NCBI GenBank assembly: GCA_021836925.1
Contig: JAKBHG010000018.1
Coordinates: 1-9,519 of the forward strand
DNA: 9,519 nt
Direction of reading: 5' to 3'
DNA from: Microcaldota archaeon
Lineage (GTDB): Archaea; Micrarchaeota; Micrarchaeia; Micrarchaeales; Micrarchaeaceae
Shown piece after piece: positions 1 to 6,994 of this stretch. The position numbers and the translations under genes were made by a program. Each line of letters opens with the position of its first letter. The stretch's first letter is position 1. The notes under the pieces were generated by a model. It saw only the letters and a list, made by a program, of their open reading frames with translations, did not search any database and was not told where the DNA came from.

Positions 1-2
1 CA

Positions 3-386
3 TCCTACTCCGGGATCCTCCCGGACCCCCACACGCTCGCCAGGCTCGATCAGGTCGTCCCCGGGTCCGCCAACACGATCATCGACATGGCGGTCCGACA
101 GGAACGGCATCGTCAGGAACTCGAGACCGCGGTGGTCCAGGCGGGGATACGCAGTCAGCGGCTCGGGCTCATTTTCGGCCTGGTGGTGAGCCTCTTCGCG
201 CTCGCGGCCGCCGCGTTCATCGCCTACACCGGACACGCCGTTGCAGGGACCGTGCTCGGATCAGTCGACCTTGTTGGACTGGCGGGCGTCTTCGTGTACG
301 GCAGTAACCAGCAGCGTGCGGAACGCCGCGAGAAGGCCGAGTATGTCGCTCTTCGCCAGGTACTTTGCGATGAAGAACGCGCCTAG
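3..386 (+). CDS. DUF2335 family membrane protein, partial (foreign fragment)
   Basis: The frame is already open at the left edge (S-Y-S-G-I-L-P-D-P from base 3), so the N-terminus lies outside the window. The order of elements matches DUF2335 of bacterial predicted membrane proteins: a sGxLPdPxxL opening, a P-G-S-A-N turn, an amphipathic helix with Q-E-R-H-R-Q-E-L-E, then two hydrophobic segments (roughly bases 165-225 and 237-297). Function is unknown for this family. The GC content of about 67% and the strong G/C third positions are unlike every other gene here. The true protein probably ends near base 320; the frame stays open to the TAG at 384-386 only by reading antisense to the neighbouring glycosyltransferase. 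I infer an actinobacterial-like source joined to an archaeal contig. The family call is fairly secure; the source is not. Confidence 0.65.
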   Translation, partial: SYSGILPDPHTLARLDQVVPGSANTIIDMAVRQERHRQELETAVVQAGIRSQRLGLIFGLVVSLFALAAAAFIAYTGHAVAGTVLGSVDLVGLAGVFVYGSNQQRAERREKAEYVALRQVLCDEERA

Positions 387-728
387 CGCGCCAAGCATGC
401 CGAACAGGACCGGTATATACCTCATGATGGTATAATAGCTGAAAGTCTTGCCGAGCAGCAGCCATGGTATTATTGTTATGAAGTAGAACCCCTCGGTCTC
501 GCCTACGGGATTGTGCACCGGGAATCCTGACAGGTTGAGATTCGCAGGTATGGACAGGCCATGCGAGATCGCATAGCTTATTACTGCATAATGGAAGAAG
601 CCGTCGGGTTCGAAGAAGCCCGCATATCTGGCCATGCCGAGCCTGACCACGATGTCGATTATCAGTATTACAACCAGCGCAAGTATGACAATGTTCCTCC
701 TTCCAATACCCTTCCTTTCTGCCTCCAT
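261..728 (-). CDS. aglB: AglB/STT3-like oligosaccharyltransferase, N-terminal fragment
   Basis: This is probably the N-terminal ~136 residues of an archaeal oligosaccharyltransferase, the membrane enzyme that moves a lipid-linked glycan onto Asn of N-X-S/T sequons outside the cell. From the ATG at 728 it shows a basic N-terminus, a first membrane helix (about residues 13-30), then the first external loop with the acidic F-E-P-D-G-F-F-H-Y motif (Glu40 and Asp42). In the STT3/AglB/PglB family this E/D-x-D element supplies a metal- and acceptor-binding acid. Further hydrophobic helices follow. Family members are usually 600-1000 residues, so most of the gene is missing. The sequence below base 321 is foreign, although the frame stays open to 261. 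A GTG at 773 would add 15 residues; I prefer the ATG, which gives a normal N-in first helix. It is transcribed away from the S-layer gene, whose product is an obvious substrate. A different GT-C glycosyltransferase remains possible. Confidence 0.6.
   Translation of the reverse strand: MEAERKGIGRRNIVILALVVILIIDIVVRLGMARYAGFFEPDGFFHYAVISYAISHGLSIPANLNLSGFPVHNPVGETEGFYFITIIPWLLLGKTFSYYTIMRYIPVLFGMLGALGAFFIAKYLAKSDILGLLAAFRTLLVTAVHEDARQSNKVD
318..335. other. probable chimeric junction between two genomes
   Basis: Two unrelated coding regions on opposite strands meet here, and neither ends naturally. The DUF2335 protein is recognisable up to about base 318. The minus-strand oligosaccharyltransferase is recognisable from about base 321 upward, ending in the residues I-L-G-L-L-A-A-F, in the middle of a membrane segment. 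Base composition falls from about 67% GC on the left to about 48% in 421-600. No insertion-sequence ends or target duplications are visible. An assembly or library chimera is the simplest explanation; a real insertion cannot be excluded from the sequence alone. Confidence 0.6.
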
Positions 729-793
729 GACATCAAACCTACAGAACACACGGTGCGGTTGCACCAAAAGCACTAATGAAAATAGCGGTGCAA

Positions 794-804
794 GCTTAAT
801 AACC
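794..804 (-). promoter_or_regulatory. possible TATA box for the aglB-like gene
   Basis: On the minus strand this reads GGTTATTAAGC, an archaeal TATA-like element. A start of transcription about 25 bases downstream would fall near 773. That gives a leader of about 45 bases to the ATG at 728, or an essentially leaderless GTG at 773. No strong ribosome binding site precedes the ATG, so the start is not settled. Confidence 0.35.
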
Positions 805-1020
805 TTTCAGGCATTTAACAACGAAGGCGTAAACTCCATGCGCCTGGTCGCTTGCCCGCATGCGGTTTAATGTTGCGCGATCGTTGTGCAATATATTAGA
901 CAGATAACTGTGTTGCAAAAGGGCCTTCGAGGGAAGCCTGCGGCGATAAAAGAGAAAATATATGACAATCAACGTAGTATAAATGGATATTTATAAAAGA
1001 GATTATGAATATAGCATATC

Positions 1021-1030
1021 CCTTTAAATA
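1021..1030 (+). promoter_or_regulatory. probable TATA box of the S-layer gene
   Basis: CCTTTAAATA lies about 55-60 bases before the ATG. Transcription starting about 25 bases downstream would begin near 1052. The mRNA would then open almost directly with the stem-loop at 1055-1073 followed by the ribosome binding site. A second TATA-like element, TTTATAAAAG at 990-999, could give a leader about 30 bases longer. The choice between them is inference. Confidence 0.5.
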
Positions 1031-1054
1031 CCTTCCATTGAAAGTTATTTCACG

Positions 1055-1077
1055 CAACATAGAATTTATGTTGAGGT
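1055..1077 (+). promoter_or_regulatory. 5' leader stem-loop fused to the S-layer ribosome binding site
   Basis: CAACATA (1055-1061) and TATGTTG (1067-1073) form a perfect 7-bp stem around the loop GAATT. The last stem base is the first G of GAGGT (1073-1077), a good match to the archaeal anti-Shine-Dalgarno sequence, placed 6 bases before the ATG at 1084. If transcription starts near 1052, the hairpin caps the 5' end of the mRNA. It could stabilise an abundant transcript or modulate ribosome loading. Confidence 0.5.
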
Positions 1078-1083
1078 AAGAAA

Positions 1084-4029
1084 ATGAAAACCCTAAAAGC
1101 AAAGAGGATGGCCGCAGTTGCGGCTGGAGCGGCGCTTCTGGGTCTCGGAATTGCAGCAGCAGGTCCGTTGACTTTCCAGAGCGTGCCTATAATAAGCAAT
1201 AGCGGACAACCGCTAGTGCAGGTTGTTGTAGGTCATGCGGCCAAGCCAAGCGACGGAGTGGCGGCGGCAAACATCGCAGCTGCGATCGGAAACCTTGCAT
1301 TTGCATCAGTTCCCGTTACAGCAACGATAAACGCTACACAGGCGAGCAAGGTTCTGCATGTTGCAGTGTCCGGCACAAGCGGCAGCACAGGAGTAGTGCC
1401 TGACGCGCAGGTATACTTCAACACGAGCGGAGTCTCATTCGCATCTGGAACCTATGGGTTCAGCACCTTGATAGGATCTGTGCTTAACAGGGCCATCAAG
1501 ACGAGCCAGTTCGCTGACACGAAAGCAGTGGTCGGTGACTCAACGCACGGCTATCCGTCAGGATCCGGCACGTTCAGCACCTCGAGCGTATCGAGCCCGT
1601 ACTCTGACGCATCAAGCGGACTGTCCGTATCCGGCGTCACGAAGAGCGACGGTGGAGGCGTCTCATTCCAGAGCCTTTCATCCAGCGGCTACGACAACAT
1701 ACTTCGCGTAACTAACTCGAACCTGCCTGCTCTTATGAACAACGCTGGTTCTTATAGTGAAAGCGAGTATCTGTGGCTTGCAGGCTTCCCGGTGTACAAC
1801 CAGTCGGCCAGCAACTTCGAGCTCGAGAGCGCAACAGGCGCATATCAGGTCGTCTTCAACAAGCCGATAAACTGGAAGACAAGCAGCAACACAATTAACA
1901 ACGCTGCTTTCTCACTGATTGGCGAGAACTGGACGATCATAAACGCCACGATACCGACATCGACGACCAGCAGCTCCACAACGGCAGTCGCTGGTGGAAA
2001 GGTTGAGCTCGCAGCGAGCCTCAAGCCTGAGCAGACTGTGTACGTCGGCCAGAACGTCACGAGCGGCAACTTCACAGTTGAGCTTGCAGACCTCGGCCAG
2101 CCGAACGCGAACGGTGTCAGCAACGCAGCACTTAATGTATACTATAATGGAGTGCTGAAGAACACGACGTCCGTCGCTCCGGGATCACTGACGAAGTTCA
2201 ACGTTTCCGGCACGTACCTGTACGTTGACGTGAACCAGACCTTCGCAGGCCTGTACGCATACGAGAAGTACGCCAAGATGAAGCTTTACTCCAACGTGTT
2301 CAATGTCACGAGCGGAGGTGTCTTCAACAAGACGTACAACCCGAACTGGTACACGGTGCTCGAGTGGACTAACTCGTCCGGTAGTGCTTCTGCCAACGCA
2401 GATGCGCTGTACAGCATAATACTGTATAACACCCAGGACCACCAGATCAAGCCTGGCCAGTCGTTCTCGTTCATAACGAGCCCGGCTGCATACTCGCTGA
2501 AGTTCGTTGGTGAGAACCAGGGCAGCGGCAACTTCGACCCGATAAACATAACATCAGTAAGCGCTGGTGCATTCGGGTACCAGAACCTCGCTACTCCGCT
2601 TAGCGGCATCAACACGACCGCGATAAACGAGCCGGCACAGGAGATGGTTGTGAAGAGCAGCATACCGAACGCGTTCACGACAAGCGCTGGACAGCAGTCC
2701 TCAACGCTGACATACGACCTTACGCCGTATCAGTACGAGCCCGCTACGGCCAACGCAGCTACGAACGCTGCATTCGCTGGCGCGAACACGCTTACTGGTA
2801 CCTTTAGCGCCTCAGTAGGCAACTACGTCAACGCGACCGTTCCGCTGTACGTGTATGTCTCTGGCTACGCACTTAACGGCCAGAAGATAAACAACCAGAG
2901 GATAACGTTCTACTCGACTAGCGCATCGAACGCGACGCACATAGCCACGCCGTTTAAGAACGTCACCAACGTGACTCTCAGCTCTGCGATACCTCTGGGT
3001 ACTGTGTCTCTCGCAATCACCGAGAACAGTGTAGCTCTTGGAACGCTGAGTGAATTGGCCAACGCGCAGATAGTCTACAGCAAGACTGGACAGAGCTACG
3101 ACGCGATGACGAGCGGTGCAAGTGTCAAGTACAACCAGCAGAACGGCCAGACGAGCCAGGACTTCACCATAGCAAACGCTACTGGTGTGACGAAGGGCAA
3201 CCAGACCGAGTACTACACGTACACGATGAACGAGCTGCCGGCTACGCCGTACAGCACATCGCTGAGCGACAGCCTGTCGTTTGGAATCTTCAATTCCACA
3301 GCAGGCGCAGTACCGAACCCGCTGTTCTACCTGAACTACACAAATGGTGGTTCATCCAAGAACAACATGACGTACACATCTTCGCAGACGAAGACCGTCG
3401 ATGCGGGCGTTGGCTTCAGGACTGAGAAGGGCAGCAAGATCGGCTCGATCTCGGCCACGAGGCTGGTAGTCGACATGGCGAAGGCAGTGGACATGCTGTC
3501 GTTCGACGTTGCGGCAACGGGCACGAACTCGTCCACGCTGTCACATGCGACAGTCGGTCCAGTTGGCCTCGGCCAGTCTCTGTCTAGCCTCGGCATGCCG
3601 AACGTGACAGTCTCGAAAGTGACTGGAACGCTGGCTCTCGGCCCGAACGCGACGTACTCGATAACTGGCATCAGCAACATAACCGCGACACCTTCAGTGA
3701 CGCAGGCAGTCTCGCCGGTTCTTCTCAAGAACCTGACGACGAACCCGCTGGTAGTGCTTGACAATGCGTCAACGCTCAACCCTGCGAGCAGCCTGGTGCT
3801 GATAGGATCTGGCTACGTTAACACGCTGTCTGGACAGGTGCAGTCTGCGAACAACTTCACGGCAAGCTCGAGCATGGGTAATGGCTCTGGCTATGTAGTG
3901 CAGGCGTTCAGCGGAAGCAGCGGCTCAGGCGCGAGGATATACGTTGGCGGATACACGGCTGCTGACACGACAGCTGCGGCAAACGCGTTCATACAGGACC
4001 TGTATAGCAACGCTGCAAGCGGCAGCTGA
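1084..4029 (+). CDS. S-layer protein, Methanococcus-type
   Basis: A secreted 981-residue protein, almost certainly the main surface-layer protein. The signal peptide has a basic n-region (K2, K5, K7, R8), a hydrophobic core at about 9-25, and a likely cut near residue 26. Residues ~43-70 (L-V-Q-V-V-V-G-H-A-A, then an Ala-rich A-A-N-I-A-A-A-I helix) resemble the N-terminal S-layer domain of methanococcal proteins. The C-terminus, from about 950 (R-I-Y-V-G-G-Y-T-A-A-D), resembles their C-terminal domain. The middle is Ser/Thr/Asn/Gly-rich beta-type sequence. I count 32 N-X-S/T sequons and no cysteine. No C-terminal membrane anchor is seen, so attachment must be through protein contacts or the terminal domains. 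The start is fixed by GAGGT six bases upstream. Asn is written mostly AAC, suggesting high expression. The S-layer assignment is strong from size, signal, sequons, both end domains and the dedicated promoter and terminator. Confidence 0.85.
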   Translation: MKTLKAKRMAAVAAGAALLGLGIAAAGPLTFQSVPIISNSGQPLVQVVVGHAAKPSDGVAAANIAAAIGNLAFASVPVTATINATQASKVLHVAVSGTSGSTGVVPDAQVYFNTSGVSFASGTYGFSTLIGSVLNRAIKTSQFADTKAVVGDSTHGYPSGSGTFSTSSVSSPYSDASSGLSVSGVTKSDGGGVSFQSLSSSGYDNILRVTNSNLPALMNNAGSYSESEYLWLAGFPVYNQSASNFELESATGAYQVVFNKPINWKTSSNTINNAAFSLIGENWTIINATIPTSTTSSSTTAVAGGKVELAASLKPEQTVYVGQNVTSGNFTVELADLGQPNANGVSNAALNVYYNGVLKNTTSVAPGSLTKFNVSGTYLYVDVNQTFAGLYAYEKYAKMKLYSNVFNVTSGGVFNKTYNPNWYTVLEWTNSSGSASANADALYSIILYNTQDHQIKPGQSFSFITSPAAYSLKFVGENQGSGNFDPINITSVSAGAFGYQNLATPLSGINTTAINEPAQEMVVKSSIPNAFTTSAGQQSSTLTYDLTPYQYEPATANAATNAAFAGANTLTGTFSASVGNYVNATVPLYVYVSGYALNGQKINNQRITFYSTSASNATHIATPFKNVTNVTLSSAIPLGTVSLAITENSVALGTLSELANAQIVYSKTGQSYDAMTSGASVKYNQQNGQTSQDFTIANATGVTKGNQTEYYTYTMNELPATPYSTSLSDSLSFGIFNSTAGAVPNPLFYLNYTNGGSSKNNMTYTSSQTKTVDAGVGFRTEKGSKIGSISATRLVVDMAKAVDMLSFDVAATGTNSSTLSHATVGPVGLGQSLSSLGMPNVTVSKVTGTLALGPNATYSITGISNITATPSVTQAVSPVLLKNLTTNPLVVLDNASTLNPASSLVLIGSGYVNTLSGQVQSANNFTASSSMGNGSGYVVQAFSGSSGSGARIYVGGYTAADTTAAANAFIQDLYSNAASGS

Positions 4030-4050
4030 TGGCCAAGCGTAGAGTGCTCT

Positions 4051-4080
4051 GAAGGGCGAAAGCCCTTCTTTTTAATTTTT
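4051..4080 (+). terminator. hairpin plus T-tract terminator after the S-layer gene
   Basis: GAAGGGC (4051-4057), loop GAAA and GCCCTTC (4062-4068) make a perfect 7-bp GC-rich stem closed by a GNRA tetraloop. It is followed at once by TTTTTAATTTTTT and more T-rich sequence to about 4100. It lies 21 bases past the stop codon. Archaeal RNA polymerase can stop on the T-tract alone; the stable hairpin may also protect the 3' end of an abundant mRNA. It separates the S-layer transcript from the operon downstream. Confidence 0.85.
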
Positions 4081-4144
4081 TATTCCTATTTCTTTCTTTT
4101 AATCAAAATCCAGCGTGAGCCCTCCTATTTTCGCCAATAAACCG

Positions 4145-4176
4145 AAGAGAAACGTTTTGTTTATAAAGTTTCTCTT
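4145..4176 (+). promoter_or_regulatory. promoter of the surface-protein operon with TATA box inside an inverted repeat
   Basis: The TATA box TTTATAAAG (4160-4168) predicts transcription from about 4190, giving a leader of roughly 15 bases. It is embedded in a perfect 9-bp inverted repeat, AAGAGAAAC (4145-4153) and GTTTCTCTT (4168-4176), with a 14-base spacer. A dimeric regulator on these half-sites would cover the TATA/BRE region and block TBP/TFB, as archaeal repressors commonly do. A GGTGG at 4192-4196 could serve as the ribosome binding site for the ATG at 4204. Confidence 0.6.
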
Positions 4177-4203
4177 ACAAATAAACGTGACGGTGGTTCT
4201 TCT

Positions 4204-6360
4204 ATGAAAAATGCACTCGCTTACCTGACCCTCTCAATGTTCGCACTGCTGTTCGTGCTGTCCCTCGTGCTAGTCAATGCTAACGCCGCAAGCATATCAA
4301 CCGCTGCGCATCCCATCTCGATAAACAGCTCGCTGAGCGGCTATCTCGTCCAGTACCTGCCTCCTGCGCTGATCAAGAGCGCGTATAACTACAGCGAGAT
4401 GGTGAACGGCTCATCGTACATAATAATGCAGCTGAACAAGAGCGACAGCTACATCGTGGTCAATGTCACAAGCAACCGTTACGGCATAATGCTCAACGAC
4501 ACAGGCATATACACTGCTCTGTCCCCGTTCCTGCTCTCGAAGTACGCGCCAACCCACAGCGCAATAAGCACCATAAACAGCACGATAAACTCGTACCAGA
4601 GCGATGCGAATCCGCCTCTTGCGGACTGCCTGCAGGAGACCGGGCTGAACAAGCTAACGGTCTATCCTGCCAGCAGTGCATCCATACAGTCAGCCTGCGC
4701 GTCGGTGCCCGTATGCAGCAAGGTGCTGGTGGCCCAGGGTGGAATGTCAAGCACGTTCGGCATCGGCCTCACGTCGTTCAACACACAATACCATGAGCTC
4801 AACTCTACATACAGCCAGATGCATTCCATATTAAACAGTATAAACGGCACTAACTACGGCGGCAATCTGGATAGCCTATTGAACACGCTCAATGGCATGG
4901 GTGCACTAGAAAACCAGATCGCCGAGGGCGCGCTGTTCCCGCCTCCGGCAAACTTCTCCCCCTCGTCTGTCAACCTTGGGTCCTGCCTTTCATATGTGGG
5001 GGGGAGCGGCCCGTGGTGGTGCTACCAGACGGGCTTCTGTGAACTGACCTCGTTCAACAGCTCAAGGGCGGCGCAGGCCAGCCTGGAAATCAATGCGATA
5101 CTCTCCGAGCCGGTGACGCACGCGAGCATAATGACGGTCAGCAAGAACTCTTCCAAGATAGCCGGCAGCTATGTGATACCTATCATAGTCCAGAAGAACA
5201 CCACGAAGCTGAACGGCTTCCTGAACTTCTCATATCCTGAGTACAACTCTATCGTCGGCAACGCTACCTTCCTGCTGAGCAGGTTCGGCAATTCTACGCT
5301 GCAGAGCGCGCTCGGCAACTTCACCGGCTTCTTCAACGACGTGCTCTCGAAGGGGATTTACCAGAACATAAGCGTATCGTCGACCGACTTCAACTCCATG
5401 CTCGCGAACCTTACGAGCATGTATAAGCTGGTGGGTGCGAAATACTACCCTGCGCTCAACCTCTCGAAGACGAACACCGCGCTCGCGCTTCTCAAGCAGA
5501 TAGACTACATGCATGCGCCGCCTCAGCTATCCAACCTCTCAAGCCAGGAGAGCAATCTCAACGCGAAGCTGAACGGCACGTTCACGGCCAACAGCCTTGT
5601 GCCGGTGATGGCGCAGCTCGAGACGCTCAACACGAAGATAAACGCGTTCGGCGGCTCTCCCGGGGTGGACTCGCTCGCCAAGAGCGTCGACTACGGCTTC
5701 GTGAGCTCGATGCTCTCAGGCTCCAGCGCAAGCATACCGTCTAAAATAGCGGGTGCACCGCTCTATGCGGCGCTTCTCTCGCTGATAATAGCGCTCGTGC
5801 TCATAGGAATCTTCTACTTCGCGGTGTACTACAGACTGAAGAAGGCCAAGAAGATAAGGAAGGGCAAGCTGGTCAAGAGGGCGTGGATGGTGCTGTTCGG
5901 GATACTCCTCCTGGTAGCGCTGTTCTATTCGTACATAACGTACGTAGCGGCCGCGGGCGCGAACAGCTTCCTGCCCGCATCGCTCTTCATGTCCAGGCTC
6001 AGCCACAGCCCTACTGCAGTGATAGCTCTCAACGGTTCCGCCCAGTACAGTGCGGCCGCAGCGGCCTGTGCCAACTCCACGAAGAAGTCCATGCTGGCGG
6101 GCGGCGTCAGCAACGTGAGCATAATACACGTCTCGGACTACTCGTGCACGGTCACCATGGGCGGCGCGACGTATAACGGCACCGCGTGCTACAACAGGAT
6201 ACTCTCCACGGCTACGCCGATGGTGCAGATAGAGGGCCTGAGCGGCAACCACATAACCTATAAGGGCATGTACGGCGTGGTCCTGTACGCCTCTGGCAAC
6301 TACACGCAGGGCAAGAGCTGCGCGCTCTCTACCCTATTCTATGCGCTCAGGCAGAAGTGA
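4204..6360 (+). CDS. two-pass membrane-anchored, Cys-containing surface protein (unknown function)
   Basis: I do not recognise this 718-residue protein. A signal peptide (hydrophobic core about 5-24, likely cut after A-N-A near 28) leads into an exported domain of about 490 residues rich in Ser/Asn. Its six cysteines are C142, C165, C171, C261, C273 and C279; the last three lie in a segment containing G-P-W-W-C-Y-Q-T-G-F-C. Two membrane helices (about 520-543 and 560-580) flank a 16-residue loop with 10 Lys/Arg, which must be cytoplasmic. Both the large N-domain and the C-terminal ~135 residues are therefore outside. The C-domain has four cysteines (C622, C648, C662, C706) and resembles the exported domain of the next gene. 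I count 27 N-X-S/T sequons, all in the predicted external parts. It heads an operon with the next gene, 36 bases away. A role in anchoring or organising the S-layer is an inference from position and topology only. Confidence 0.75.
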   Translation: MKNALAYLTLSMFALLFVLSLVLVNANAASISTAAHPISINSSLSGYLVQYLPPALIKSAYNYSEMVNGSSYIIMQLNKSDSYIVVNVTSNRYGIMLNDTGIYTALSPFLLSKYAPTHSAISTINSTINSYQSDANPPLADCLQETGLNKLTVYPASSASIQSACASVPVCSKVLVAQGGMSSTFGIGLTSFNTQYHELNSTYSQMHSILNSINGTNYGGNLDSLLNTLNGMGALENQIAEGALFPPPANFSPSSVNLGSCLSYVGGSGPWWCYQTGFCELTSFNSSRAAQASLEINAILSEPVTHASIMTVSKNSSKIAGSYVIPIIVQKNTTKLNGFLNFSYPEYNSIVGNATFLLSRFGNSTLQSALGNFTGFFNDVLSKGIYQNISVSSTDFNSMLANLTSMYKLVGAKYYPALNLSKTNTALALLKQIDYMHAPPQLSNLSSQESNLNAKLNGTFTANSLVPVMAQLETLNTKINAFGGSPGVDSLAKSVDYGFVSSMLSGSSASIPSKIAGAPLYAALLSLIIALVLIGIFYFAVYYRLKKAKKIRKGKLVKRAWMVLFGILLLVALFYSYITYVAAAGANSFLPASLFMSRLSHSPTAVIALNGSAQYSAAAAACANSTKKSMLAGGVSNVSIIHVSDYSCTVTMGGATYNGTACYNRILSTATPMVQIEGLSGNHITYKGMYGVVLYASGNYTQGKSCALSTLFYALRQK

Positions 6361-6382
6361 CGCATAGATTACATGAACACAT

Positions 6383-6389
6383 AAGGTGA
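6383..6389 (+). promoter_or_regulatory. ribosome binding site of the second operon gene
   Basis: AAGGTGA, with GGTGA complementary to the archaeal 16S rRNA 3' end, lies 7 bases before the ATG at 6397. It supports that start and independent reinitiation on a shared mRNA. No TATA box is evident in the 36-base gap, which favours co-transcription with the upstream gene. Confidence 0.6.
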
Positions 6390-6396
6390 AAAGGTC

Positions 6397-6981
6397 ATGG
6401 CATCCAAGAACAACAATGCAGGCAAGAACGCCAAGGGCGCAAAAGCTAAAGTTCAGCCCAATCCAAGGAGCACCGGCTCCCGCAGCGTCGCATGGATCGC
6501 GGTAGCGGTCGTAATAATCGCTGCCATCGCAGCGACAGGGCTCTTCCTGCTCTCATACAACCCGTCAGGGAACAAGCAGGTGAGCTTCAATACGTTCATG
6601 AACAACTTCGTTGCGGCGAACAGCGTGGGCATATACGTGAGTTCGGCCAACATGTCTGCTTACCCATCCGCGATATCGTGCGCTACCGCACTCATAGAGA
6701 ACATAGAGGCACACGCCGCAACGCACAAGAATTCGAGCGACATTGGCTTTTACGTCATGAACCAGACGATGTGCACCTACAAGGCGGGCGGGCTCGGCTC
6801 CGCGATAACGAACTACACCAACACAACGCCATCATCATGCCTTGCGCTCTCGACAGGAATGCCGAGGATATTCATAAACTACAGCTCGACAAACAGCACG
6901 GTAGTGAAGCCGTACGACCTTTACGTCTCAGGCACGCCAATGTTCCTAGACGAATGCGGCATAGCGTCGGTCATGAAGTGA
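6397..6981 (+). CDS. signal-anchored four-cysteine surface protein (unknown function)
   Basis: An unrecognised 194-residue protein. The first 29 residues are basic (seven Lys/Arg, no acid) and low in complexity, so they should remain in the cytoplasm. One membrane helix (about 31-53) acts as an uncleaved signal anchor. The remaining ~140 residues are outside and carry seven N-X-S/T sequons. Four cysteines (C95, C126, C148, C187) match in order and surroundings the four in the C-terminal domain of the upstream protein. Both have C-T-x-x-x-G-G at the second Cys, a Pro two to four residues before a beta-like segment after the third, and a Y-V-S-G or Y-A-S-G shortly before the fourth. I infer two disulfides and a common origin. 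It is probably a partner or smaller paralogue acting in the same envelope structure. Confidence 0.7.
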   Translation: MASKNNNAGKNAKGAKAKVQPNPRSTGSRSVAWIAVAVVIIAAIAATGLFLLSYNPSGNKQVSFNTFMNNFVAANSVGIYVSSANMSAYPSAISCATALIENIEAHAATHKNSSDIGFYVMNQTMCTYKAGGLGSAITNYTNTTPSSCLALSTGMPRIFINYSSTNSTVVKPYDLYVSGTPMFLDECGIASVMK

Positions 6982-6994
6982 CCGGTGCCAAAGG

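Larger units (their letters stand above)
729..1083. other. divergent intergenic region, AT-rich towards the S-layer gene
   Basis: This 355-base stretch separates the aglB-like gene (-) from the S-layer gene (+). I see no convincing reading frame or RNA gene in it. It holds a short palindrome CCGCATGCGG (856-865), a small bulged hairpin (921-939), and then an AT-rich tract from about 945 with several TATA-like elements: TATAAATGG at 978-986, TTTATAAAAG at 990-999 and CTTTAAATA at 1022-1030. The length and AT-richness fit a strong or multiply started promoter for the S-layer gene. Confidence 0.6.

Noticed and set aside
729..773. GTG start at 773 giving a 15-residue longer oligosaccharyltransferase
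   Set aside because: Kept only as an alternative. The extra residues look untypical, although a TATA-like element is spaced well for a leaderless start at 773.
634..870. 78-residue + strand frame in the region upstream of the S-layer gene
   Set aside because: Antisense to the start of the aglB-like gene and then non-coding sequence; no ribosome binding site or protein-like features.
921..939. Small hairpin with a bulged C upstream of the S-layer promoter
   Set aside because: Only six paired bases interrupted by a bulge, no T-tract and no nearby stop codon, so no support as a terminator or RNA gene.
5716..6252. 178-residue Arg-rich open frame on the minus strand
   Set aside because: Antisense shadow of the 718-residue surface protein; highly skewed composition and no recognisable domain.
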